This document shows, piece by piece, positions 38,850 through 46,436 of a DNA stretch of 64,000 nt (position 1 is its first letter; every line of letters starts with the position of its first letter). The DNA lies in the NCBI GenBank assembly GCA_903872345.1, contig CAIQKM010000033.1:1-64000 (forward strand), written 5' to 3'. The notes under the pieces were generated by a model. That model was not told the origin of the DNA. It ran no database searches and was given only the letters and a program-made list of their open reading frames with translations. Both the position numbers and the translations under genes were made by a program. The stretch comes from an uncultured Verrucomicrobia subdivision 3 bacterium (GTDB lineage: Bacteria > Verrucomicrobiota > Verrucomicrobiia > Limisphaerales > UBA11358).

Positions 38850-40027
38850 AAAAACTCCTTGCTTCCAGCCTCCTATTTTTGGCCTTGCTTGCGCCCGTTT
38901 CCGCGCCTGCGCAAATCACCAATGTCTTCATCGGCACCACCCCGAATGACGGCACCGGCGATACCCTCCCGGTGGCCTTCACCAAGCTCAACTACAACAA
39001 TGCCTACTTCGCCGCCGCCCTTGCTTCCAACACGGCCGCCATCGTGAATTTGGCCTCCGTAACCAACTTGGTTTATCAATCGCATTTGTACCCGCTGTTG
39101 GCGCCGAATCCCTTCACTTTTACCGGTTCAAATTACATCGGCCAATTCACCAACGTCATCATCTTCAATTCCGGGGGCATCGTCAGCGGGAGTGGCGGCG
39201 GATTATCGCCTGGCACCACGCTGATCACCACCAATGTCATGAGCACCAACGGGGGCACCACTTGGCAGCTCTGGCAGCCCACCGCAGGCGCGGTGCAGCT
39301 TGCCGTTTTGACCGTGGCCGGGGTGGGAGCCGTAAACGTCAACGGAACCGACCATCCCGAATTGATCGGCCGCACCAATTCCTTCTTCGGCCAGACGTGG
39401 CAATTTGCCAACCCAATCAACCCCACTGACGGGGCCAACAAAGCTTACGTGGACGCCCGCACCGGCTACCTGCCGGGCACCGTGATCCAGCTCGCGCCGG
39501 AATGGAACATGCAAGGTCAATTTACGACGACGAATTCCAGCCTGAATTTCTTTTTGAATCAGGCCGCTAGCAACGTGCTTTCCATGTCATTTGCCTACCA
39601 ATCGGCCCCCATCGCATCCATTGCCTTGGATAGCACTGGCACCAATGTGATATTGGGTGTCACCAACAGCACTCCGGCCGGCTGGCAAATCTATGTGACC
39701 ACCAACCTCCTTGGCCCCGTCTGGCTACCCTTGGCCACCAACGGCCTCACCTGGTCAACCAACAGCGGGATCATCAGTGAAACCTTCCCCATGCCTAACC
39801 AGAGCCAAGCGTTCTTCAAGGTGGCCATCCCCGGAGCGGCCAGCATCATCGCCAGCGTGCCCGTGGCAATGCCGTTCCTTAGCCTGGCTCCCTTTACCGT
39901 CACCCATTCCACCAACAGCACCATGGGCTACGGCGCGGGCCTAGTGGCCTGCGACCAGACCAATATCTACATCAGCATTGGCACCAACGCCTGGCGGCGC
40001 TTGGCCCTGGCCACAAACAGTTGGTAA
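38846..40027 (+). CDS. Tail fibre-like protein with N-terminal signal peptide
   Basis: MKKLLASSLLFLALLAPVSAPAQ then NVFIGTTPNDGTGDTLPVAFTKLNYNNAYF, a motif seen in tail fibre proteins. Confidence 0.6.
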   Translation: MKKLLASSLLFLALLAPVSAPAQITNVFIGTTPNDGTGDTLPVAFTKLNYNNAYFAAALASNTAAIVNLASVTNLVYQSHLYPLLAPNPFTFTGSNYIGQFTNVIIFNSGGIVSGSGGGLSPGTTLITTNVMSTNGGTTWQLWQPTAGAVQLAVLTVAGVGAVNVNGTDHPELIGRTNSFFGQTWQFANPINPTDGANKAYVDARTGYLPGTVIQLAPEWNMQGQFTTTNSSLNFFLNQAASNVLSMSFAYQSAPIASIALDSTGTNVILGVTNSTPAGWQIYVTTNLLGPVWLPLATNGLTWSTNSGIISETFPMPNQSQAFFKVAIPGAASIIASVPVAMPFLSLAPFTVTHSTNSTMGYGAGLVACDQTNIYISIGTNAWRRLALATNSW

Positions 40028-40079
40028 AGACCCTTTAAACGGACATTAAAGCCCTCGTGAAGACCGCCGCAGACTCCCG

Positions 40080-40133
40080 ACTTCTCAAACCTTTTCAAAA
40101 TCTTCTCAAACCGGGCGCGTTTTTACATTGCCA
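40080..40133. promoter_or_regulatory. Right-end transposase-binding region (candidate)
   Basis: Reverse complement reads TGGCAATGTAAAAACGCGCCCGGTTTGAGAAGATTTTGAAAAGGTTTGAGAAG; two GGTTTGAGAAG boxes 21 bp apart. Confidence 0.5.
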
Positions 40134-40153
40134 TACGAGCAAACGGGAAAGTT

Positions 40154-40332
40154 AGAGCGTATTAAAAAATATTGCAGCCATTCGGTTGGAGCGAGCCGGG
40201 CAGCGGCCTTTTTGGGTTTGGGCTTCGTTTCGGCTCAGTTACAGGGTTCTTTAAACCTGCGCCTTCGCCGAAGCCTCGCCCAAACCCAAAAATCCTCGCT
40301 CCGAACGGCTACACTATTTTTTTAAACGCTCT
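40154..40332. repeat. Long palindromic hairpin repeat, family 1 copy A
   Basis: AGAGCGT...ACGCTCT termini; nested stems GGGTTTGGGC/GCCCAAACCC; homologous to copy B. Confidence 0.85.
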
Positions 40333-40346
40333 GGCCCCCACCTTTG

Positions 40347-40485
40347 TCCTCCCCCCAGGAGAGGATTTCACCTTGGCGCATTTTCTGAACATTTGTCCAC
40401 CAGCCTGACCAATCCAGCGGCTTGATTCGCGAAATAGGCGGCAACCGTGAAAAGCCCTCTCCTTGGGAAGAGGGTTGGGTGAGGG
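40347..40485. repeat. Palindromic repeat family 3 copy A
   Basis: Shares CCAGGAGAGG.TTTC.CCTTGGC.CATT and GACCAATCCAGCGGCTTG.TTCGCGAAA with 46236..46393. Confidence 0.75.
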
Positions 40486-40547
40486 AGAGCTTTAAACATA
40501 CTTTTCCCTGTCCGTCGATGCATTGGGCAAAAAGATGCAGTTAATGA

Positions 40548-40613
40548 CAAGGACTTGTGGCGGCTCCAAATAAATAAACGTTTCCAAAAATATTTGAGCC
40601 TTCTTACGTCGGC
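40548..40613. repeat. Palindromic repeat family 2 copy A (partial)
   Basis: GGCGGCTCCAAATAAATAAACGTTTCCAAAAATATTTGAGCCTTCTTACGTCGGCTGCTACC. Confidence 0.65.
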
Positions 40614-40659
40614 TGCTACCCCTGAATAGACTCGATTCGCTGAACCAGCGTCACCGCGC

Positions 40660-41118
40660 TCACCACAGAAACGATTTCTGCTCGCCGATTTGCTCGGTGC
40701 CGGACCAGAGGGTCACGCGCCAGGCGACGAGGGAGCCGAAATTCTTGTAGTCATCGCCGGCGAGCGGGAGCGACGTCCAGGTGTGGAAGAAGCCGGGGGT
40801 GACGTTGGTTTCCAGCGTTTGCAGGTGCGGCGCGCCATTGGGGAGAACGCCCCGGAGTTCGGCGCGCAGGGTGAATTGGGTGCCCGCCGATTTCTTGGCG
40901 GTCCAGAGGACGTCAAAGCGGATGGCGGAAACGAGATTGGTTTGGGCGCGTAGGCGGGCCTGATAGGCATCGCGATCAAACAGACTGGGCGAGACGGCGT
41001 CGTGGCCCTTCAAGTCCAGGAGCAGCGGCAGGACCTTGATGACGCGGCCGGGGGCGTCCGCAGCGGAACCCACGGCGAGCGAGGCGAACAATACAATGGC
41101 AACAAGCAACTGGCGCAT
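40660..41118 (-). CDS. Secreted hypothetical protein
   Basis: 152 aa with signal peptide MRQLLVAIVLFASLAVGSAADA. Confidence 0.6.
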   Translation of the reverse strand: MRQLLVAIVLFASLAVGSAADAPGRVIKVLPLLLDLKGHDAVSPSLFDRDAYQARLRAQTNLVSAIRFDVLWTAKKSAGTQFTLRAELRGVLPNGAPHLQTLETNVTPGFFHTWTSLPLAGDDYKNFGSLVAWRVTLWSGTEQIGEQKSFLW

Positions 41119-41208
41119 GGGGCAACGATACCGGGAGCAGGGACAAATTCAACTGGAAACGGAGGGGGAAAACATCCCTGGGCGCAGCTTGACACCGCCC
41201 CGACGGCT

Positions 41209-41386
41209 AGAGCATATCAAGAAATACTGTAGCCGTTCGGTCAGGTGGAAATGGCAGCGGTCTTTTTGCTGGCTGGCTTCGTTTCGGCTCAGTCACAGGT
41301 CCAAGTGGACATGCTCCTTCGCCAAAGCCTTGCCAGCCAGCAAAAATCCTCGCTCCGAACGGCTACACTATTTCTTGAAATGCTCT
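41209..41386. repeat. Long palindromic hairpin repeat, family 1 copy B
   Basis: AGAGCAT...ATGCTCT termini; nested stems GCTGGCTGGC/GCCAGCCAGC. Confidence 0.85.
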
Positions 41387-41665
41387 AAATAGCTCGGCAC
41401 CACCTCACCCCGGCCATCTCTCCCCCATTTATCAATGGCGGAGAGGGTGATAGGCCGTCGTGCGAACGGTTTGCGGCATGAACTCACGGCTTATGATTTG
41501 GGGCAGTGTCGGGATGCACCCAATATCCCACAACCAACCTCGAACGCCGAACATCCGGGTACGCCCTTTAGCCGGCACGATGGGGTTCAACCACGAATGA
41601 ACAAGCCGTGGCCGCCGCGCTCGGGGGCGGGGGCGGCTTCACCGGTCGCTCGCATCCGTCGCCGC

Positions 41666-42220
41666 CTACTTCTTCAATCCGCGCTGCCAGAGTTCGAAAT
41701 GGTACAGGGCGGCGACCACGAGCGGGTGCTTGATCTTTTCCGCCGCCACCAGCCGGGGAATGTCCGCCACGGGCACGAGCCGGGTGATGAGGTCTTCGCC
41801 CTGGTCGAATTCCACGCCGTGCTGGAGCCGGCAGTTTTCCACGATCACGCTGTAGCAGTTGTTGCTAAAGATCGCAGGGTTGGCATGGACGGTCGCCAGC
41901 AGGCGCGCGCCCGCGCCGGCGTAGCCCGTTTCTTCGCGCAGTTCCCGCACGCCGCAGACCACCGGATCCGTTTCCTCCGGGTCCATCATGCCGCCGGGAA
42001 TCTCCAGCTCCACCGTTTGGGAGCCGTGACGGAATTGCTCCACCATCACGAGTTGGTGCTCCGGCGTGAGGGCCAGCACATTCACCCAATGGACGCTGTC
42101 GGCGATGTAAAAGTCGTGTTCCTGACCGGTGCGGGGGTTGATGCTGGTGTCCTGCCGCAGTTTGAAAATGCGAAAGTCTCCGATGGGGGTGGAGCGAATT
42201 TTGACCCAGGGTTTGACCAT
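41666..42220 (-). CDS. NUDIX hydrolase (ADP-ribose pyrophosphatase-like)
   Basis: Nudix box GGMMDPEETDPVVCGVRELREETGYAG. Confidence 0.9.
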   Translation of the reverse strand: MVKPWVKIRSTPIGDFRIFKLRQDTSINPRTGQEHDFYIADSVHWVNVLALTPEHQLVMVEQFRHGSQTVELEIPGGMMDPEETDPVVCGVRELREETGYAGAGARLLATVHANPAIFSNNCYSVIVENCRLQHGVEFDQGEDLITRLVPVADIPRLVAAEKIKHPLVVAALYHFELWQRGLKK

Positions 42221-42224
42221 AAAA

Positions 42225-42428
42225 TTAAAAGCCCCGCTGCTTGGCGGCCCAGCCCTGTTTCATGAGGGTGAGCAGGTGGTGGAGCGCCTCGTCGTAGGGC
42301 TGATTGCGCTCGGCGGACAGTTGATGCGCGCGTTTGTCGAGTTGCGCGGCCATTTCCGGGGACTTCTCCGCCGGACAGCCGAGGGCGACCAGAATTTGTG
42401 TCAGTTGGGCGATTTCCACGCCCGTCAT
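42225..42428 (-). CDS. Small hypothetical protein
   Basis: 67-aa ORF just upstream of the NUDIX gene, same strand. Confidence 0.5.
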   Translation of the reverse strand: MTGVEIAQLTQILVALGCPAEKSPEMAAQLDKRAHQLSAERNQPYDEALHHLLTLMKQGWAAKQRGF

Positions 42429-42475
42429 TTAACCAAAACCCCGGCGGATGACACGGATAAAAAAATTACTGATTT

Positions 42476-42555
42476 GGTAGCAGCCGACGTGAGGAGGCTC
42501 AAATACATTTGAGAACGCTCTTTTATTTATGAGCCTCCTAACGTCGGCTGCTACC
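42476..42555. repeat. Palindromic repeat family 2 copy B (complete)
   Basis: GGTAGCAGCCGACGTGAGGAGGCTCAAATA...ATTTATGAGCCTCCTAACGTCGGCTGCTACC. Confidence 0.85.
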
Positions 42556-42578
42556 GGTCTGACAATTGCGCCCGCCGT

Positions 42579-43082
42579 TCAGCCTTCCACAATGGTCACG
42601 CTGACCACGCCGATGCGCTTGTGCGGCTTGCTGGCTTCGCCGGAACCGCTCGAACCGACCGGGGTGCCGGAGATTTTCGCGAGCACGTCCTCACCTTTCG
42701 TGAGCTTGCCGAATGCCGTGTACTGGCGGTCCAGGAACGAGGCATTGCCGTCGCAAATGAAGAACTGCGAACCGGCGGAGTCGGGGTTCGAGCTGCGGGC
42801 CATGGAGATCACGCCGCGCTGGTGCGAGCGGTCGTTGAACTCGGCCTTGATCTGGTAGCCGGGCCCGCCCGTGCCCCAGGCGCGTTCCTTGGAGGCATCC
42901 TTGGTCAGCGGATCGCCGCCCTGGACCATGAAGCCCTTGATGATGCGGTGGAAACAGGTGCCGTCGTAAAAGCCCTTTTTCGCGAGGGTTTTGAAGTTTT
43001 CGACCGTCTTGGGGGCGACGTCGGACCAGAATTCGAGGGTGAGGTCACCCTCGGTGGTTTTGATGATGGCTACTTCGCTCAT
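42579..43082 (-). CDS. Peptidyl-prolyl cis-trans isomerase, cyclophilin type
   Basis: NFKTLAKKGFYDGTCFHRIIKGFMVQGGDP, GSQFFIC. Confidence 0.95.
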   Translation of the reverse strand: MSEVAIIKTTEGDLTLEFWSDVAPKTVENFKTLAKKGFYDGTCFHRIIKGFMVQGGDPLTKDASKERAWGTGGPGYQIKAEFNDRSHQRGVISMARSSNPDSAGSQFFICDGNASFLDRQYTAFGKLTKGEDVLAKISGTPVGSSGSGEASKPHKRIGVVSVTIVEG

Positions 43083-43119
43083 AAAATGTTGGTTAATGAT
43101 GGAGGGAAAGGATTGCGGA

Positions 43120-43806
43120 TTACTTCAAATTCACGCTGTCGGCGGGAACAATGTGGATGCTCTCGATGTTCACGCGCGTGACCGGGCGGTCGGGGCCTTC
43201 GGTCGGGGTGGTGGCGATTTTGTCGAGCACGTCAAAGCCCTTGAGCAGATTGCCAAAGACGGTGTACTGGCCGTCCAGGCTGCCGGCATCGGCGTGGCAG
43301 ATGAAGAACTGGCTGCCGGCGGAGTCCGGGTCCGGCGTGCGGGCCATGGAGAGGATGCCGCGGGCGTGATGGCGGGAATTGAATTCGGCCTTGATGGTGT
43401 AGCCCGGACCGCCCTGGCCCCAGCTATCCTTCTTGGTGTCATCCTTGGTGTTCGGATCGCCGCCCTGGATCATGAAACCGGGGATCACGCGGTGGAAGGC
43501 CTGGCCGTCATAGAACCCGCTCTTGGCGAGCTTCTTGAAGTTGGCCACGTGGTTGGGCGCGAGGTCGGGATAGAATTCCACGATCATGGTGCCGAGACTG
43601 GTCTTGATTACACCAACTTCCTTCACCTCCGCCGCCGGGGCATTGGTGCCGGCGGTGGCCGTGACGGCGGCGGGCGCATTGGTGGCGGCCGCCGGGGTGT
43701 TGGTTTTGGAATCATCGGCCTGGCAACCGGCCACCAGGGCGAACAAACTGAGACAGATAAATTGAATTGCTTTCATGGTCGCAACATTTTCCATACGGAA
43801 AGGCAA
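43120..43806 (-). CDS. Peptidyl-prolyl cis-trans isomerase, cyclophilin type, exported lipoprotein
   Basis: FHRVIPGFMIQGGDPN, GSQFFICHA; N-terminal LFALVAGCQAD lipobox. Confidence 0.93.
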   Translation of the reverse strand: MPFRMENVATMKAIQFICLSLFALVAGCQADDSKTNTPAAATNAPAAVTATAGTNAPAAEVKEVGVIKTSLGTMIVEFYPDLAPNHVANFKKLAKSGFYDGQAFHRVIPGFMIQGGDPNTKDDTKKDSWGQGGPGYTIKAEFNSRHHARGILSMARTPDPDSAGSQFFICHADAGSLDGQYTVFGNLLKGFDVLDKIATTPTEGPDRPVTRVNIESIHIVPADSVNLK

Positions 43807-43883
43807 AAGCCAAGGCTAAATGCTGAAGCTTTCCGGGTTGCGATTGACGGCCAGCAACCGGAGGATGGTTTTCTCGAAGTCGC

Positions 43884-44110
43884 CTAGCGGCATAATTGGG
43901 CGGCAATCTGGAAGCCGCGCCGTCCGCCATCCGCGCGCAGCCGTTCGCAGAGGTAAGGTATTTCTTCCGCGACGATTTCTGCATCCCGCCGCATGAACCA
44001 GAAACAACGGGCATGAAACTCCCGGTACGCCTGCTGCGCCAAGGCGAGTTTCTCCGCCGGAAAATCCGACGCCGTTGTTTTTATCGGAATCACTTGTCGC
44101 AAATTAGCCC
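43884..44110 (-). CDS. Hypothetical protein, start uncertain
   Basis: KLALAQQAYREFHARCFWFMRRDAEIVAEEIPYLCERLRADGGRRGFQIAAQLCR looks protein-like; upstream part of the 43884..44297 ORF does not. Confidence 0.35.
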
Positions 44111-44330
44111 AAATTTGCCCGCGTATCAATCGTACTCTCTGGCTGCCTCCTCTGCCGTGAACCGCCGGGACGCCGGCGTGAGGGGCTTGCTGCGGAGCGG
44201 CGCATTCATCCCGCTTCGGCATGCAAGGCGAAGGCGGTCTGGACGATACAAGCGTTTTGCCCGCTCGGACATTGAAACGCGCTGAAGCCCGCGCCACGGG
44301 GGAGACCGGCTTCGGCGCGGCGGCTGCCGG

Positions 44331-44732
44331 TCAGGGTTTGGCTGACTTGGGGTGGAAGGCGAAAGCGTAGTCGTGGGCGGTCACGCTGACGCCGGCGGCT
44401 TTCGCCAGACGCTCCGAGGCCTCGGCCAAGGTCACGTTTTTGAGGGCGAGCGTGAGCTTGGGGCCGGGCTTTGGAATGCCCTGTTCGATCATAAAATTGA
44501 CGCCTTTTTTGTCCGGGTCATACTGCCGGCCGGCCAGCGTCAATTGGCGGGCTGCCTCGAAAAAGGTGACGCCTTCCAACTTGAACTCAGGCAGCACGAT
44601 GGCCTTGGCTTTTGTGACGATGGCGCGCTCGGGCACTTTGGTGTCCCCCGCAGTGGCGCTGGGTGGGGTGCTAATGTTTAAGACCAGTGCGAAGATCAGG
44701 GTGGCCAGGGTGGTTTGGAGCGGTTGTTTCAT
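44331..44732 (-). CDS. Secreted hypothetical protein with secretin/STN-like region
   Basis: Signal peptide; VTFFEAARQLTLAGRQ...LTLALKNVTLAEASERLAKAAGVSVTAHDYAF. Confidence 0.55.
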   Translation of the reverse strand: MKQPLQTTLATLIFALVLNISTPPSATAGDTKVPERAIVTKAKAIVLPEFKLEGVTFFEAARQLTLAGRQYDPDKKGVNFMIEQGIPKPGPKLTLALKNVTLAEASERLAKAAGVSVTAHDYAFAFHPKSAKP

Positions 44733-44777
44733 GGGGGGGATGGTGGTGGATGTGGCAGCGATGGTGGCAATATCATA

Positions 44778-45122
44778 TCAACCAAGTGGATGATGAAAAA
44801 GCATTCCAAATGGCACGGGTAACAGATTAGTCAAAAAAACTACAGTTGGATAGCCCATCGGTAAATAGCCGTATCTTAAAAAACGGGGTAACTTGGCCGA
44901 ACGAAAAACGGCTGGGGTAAACCAAAAAAATGCAACCAAGGCAATCGCTTGAAATAGTGCAGCAACGATTCCATCGCCAAACATCGGGAAAATGTTGAAT
45001 AAAGTATAAGGTTGCCAGAAAAATAATCTGCAAGGCATCACGCAGAAATAAGCGAGAAAAAACCAACCAGGAACCTCGCTGATATTTGCGAGGCAAATCG
45101 GGAAATGACTCATGGGGTTCAT
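44778..45122 (-). CDS. Hypothetical membrane protein
   Basis: 114-aa ORF with multiple aromatic-rich TM segments. Confidence 0.45.
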   Translation of the reverse strand: MNPMSHFPICLANISEVPGWFFLAYFCVMPCRLFFWQPYTLFNIFPMFGDGIVAALFQAIALVAFFWFTPAVFRSAKLPRFLRYGYLPMGYPTVVFLTNLLPVPFGMLFHHPLG

Positions 45123-45235
45123 GCTGCCTAACAGTGCGGTGAGTCGTAATAGCGTAGTTTATCACGTTGCATGGAAACGGTTTTAGGCTTTTTTATCCGG
45201 CTTGTCCAGTGCCGTTTATCAGGGGTGGTCGCACA

Positions 45236-45385
45236 TTTTGAGGGGCATTGCGGTCAATGGTTAGGTGCCTGGAAGGTGCCTCCCTTTCAGGGCGGGAGAA
45301 ATGTTGGGGACGGATACCCAGGCCTGCGCTCGGGGACTCGCTTCAGCCTGGGCTATAACATTACGGGCCTTCAGCCCTAGGGGTG
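45236..45385. repeat. GC-rich intergenic repeat-like sequence (ATACCCAGGCCTGCGCTCGGGGACTCGCTTCAGCCTGGGCTATAACATT)
   Basis: Internal inverted complementarity CCCAGGC/GCCTGGG; single copy in window. Confidence 0.4.
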
Positions 45386-45413
45386 GTTTGATGTGCGTCC
45401 GAACTGCCGCCAC

Positions 45414-46181
45414 CTACTTGCTAATCCCCCGCTCACTGGCGCGGACGAAATCGACGAGGTGTTTGACCTCGGGGTTGGGCGGGAGTTCGGCTTCGATTTT
45501 CGCCAGGGCGTTGGAGATGGCGAGGTCTTCGCGGAACAGAATCCGATGGGCATGTTTCAAGGCTTCCCGGGATTCCTCGGAAAAGCCGCGCCGTTCGAGG
45601 CCGACTTTGTTGAGGGCGCGGGTTTCGCCGGGGTTGCCGTCCACGATCATGTAGGGGGGCACGTCCTGCACCACCTTGGTGCAGCCGCCCATCATGGAGT
45701 GGCAGCCGATGCGGCAGAATTGGTGCACGGCCACGTAGCCGCCGAAAATGGCGTGATCTTCCACGACCACATGTCCGGCCAGGCCGGCGAATCCGGACAT
45801 GATAATGTGGTTGCCCAGAATGCAGTCGTGCGCGACATGCACGTGGGTGAGAAACAGATTGTGGGAGCCGACCACGGTGGCGTCGCCTTCGTTGGTGGCG
45901 CTGTGGACGGTCACGGCTTCGCGGAAAACGTTGTCGTTGCCAATCTCGAGGCGGGTGATGCCGCCCTTCCATTTCAGGTCCTGGGTTTTGAGGCCGAGGG
46001 CGGCGAAGGGAAAGATTTCGTTGCGGTCGCCCAGCTTGGTGTGGCCGTCGATGACCACGTGCGAATGCAGTTGGCACCGGTCGCCCAGGGTGACGTGCTC
46101 GCCGATGACGCAGTAGGGTCCGATCTGGCAGCCGTCGCCGATTTTGGCGCCGGGATGGATAATGGCGGTGGGATGAATCAT
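45414..46181 (-). CDS. lpxA: Acyl-ACP--UDP-N-acetylglucosamine O-acyltransferase
   Basis: Left-handed beta-helix hexapeptides, IHPTAIIHPGAKIGDGCQIGPYCVIG. Confidence 0.93.
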   Translation of the reverse strand: MIHPTAIIHPGAKIGDGCQIGPYCVIGEHVTLGDRCQLHSHVVIDGHTKLGDRNEIFPFAALGLKTQDLKWKGGITRLEIGNDNVFREAVTVHSATNEGDATVVGSHNLFLTHVHVAHDCILGNHIIMSGFAGLAGHVVVEDHAIFGGYVAVHQFCRIGCHSMMGGCTKVVQDVPPYMIVDGNPGETRALNKVGLERRGFSEESREALKHAHRILFREDLAISNALAKIEAELPPNPEVKHLVDFVRASERGISK

Positions 46182-46235
46182 GTTACGGCGTAATGATACT
46201 ATAAAATGGCAGGCGGAATCCAGTTTGTGGGTTGT

Positions 46236-46393
46236 CCGCCCTCACCCAACCCTCTCCCCCAGGAGAGGGCTTTCCCTTGGCACATTGGTTAACCTCCCGT
46301 TCACCGGTCCGACCAATCCAGCGGCTTGGTTCGCGAAAGACGCGGCAACCTGTTCTCCTTCTCCTGGGGGAGAAGGCCGGGATGAGGGCGGGC
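46236..46393. repeat. Palindromic repeat family 3 copy B
   Basis: See copy A; CCCTCACCCAACCCTCTCCCCCAGGAGAGGG...CTCCTGGGGGAGAAGGCCGGGATGAGGG. Confidence 0.75.
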
Positions 46394-46436
46394 GTCATAC
46401 CTTCATATTCCAATTTATGTCTTTAAAATATAGTCC

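Larger units (their letters stand above)
5303..40133. mobile_element. Mu-like transposable prophage (boundaries approximate)
   Basis: MuA-like and MuB-like genes, Gam-like, Mu gp27/gp28/gp29-30-like packaging genes, tail genes; inverted terminal boxes GGTTTGAGAA(G/C) near both ends and TGGCA/TGCCA at the proposed termini. No target-site duplication was found. Confidence 0.8.

Noticed and set aside
40154-41386. Hairpin repeats as insertion sequences with transposase
   Set aside because: About 179 bp, no ORF, no clear target-site duplication; could at most be a MITE/REP-type element.
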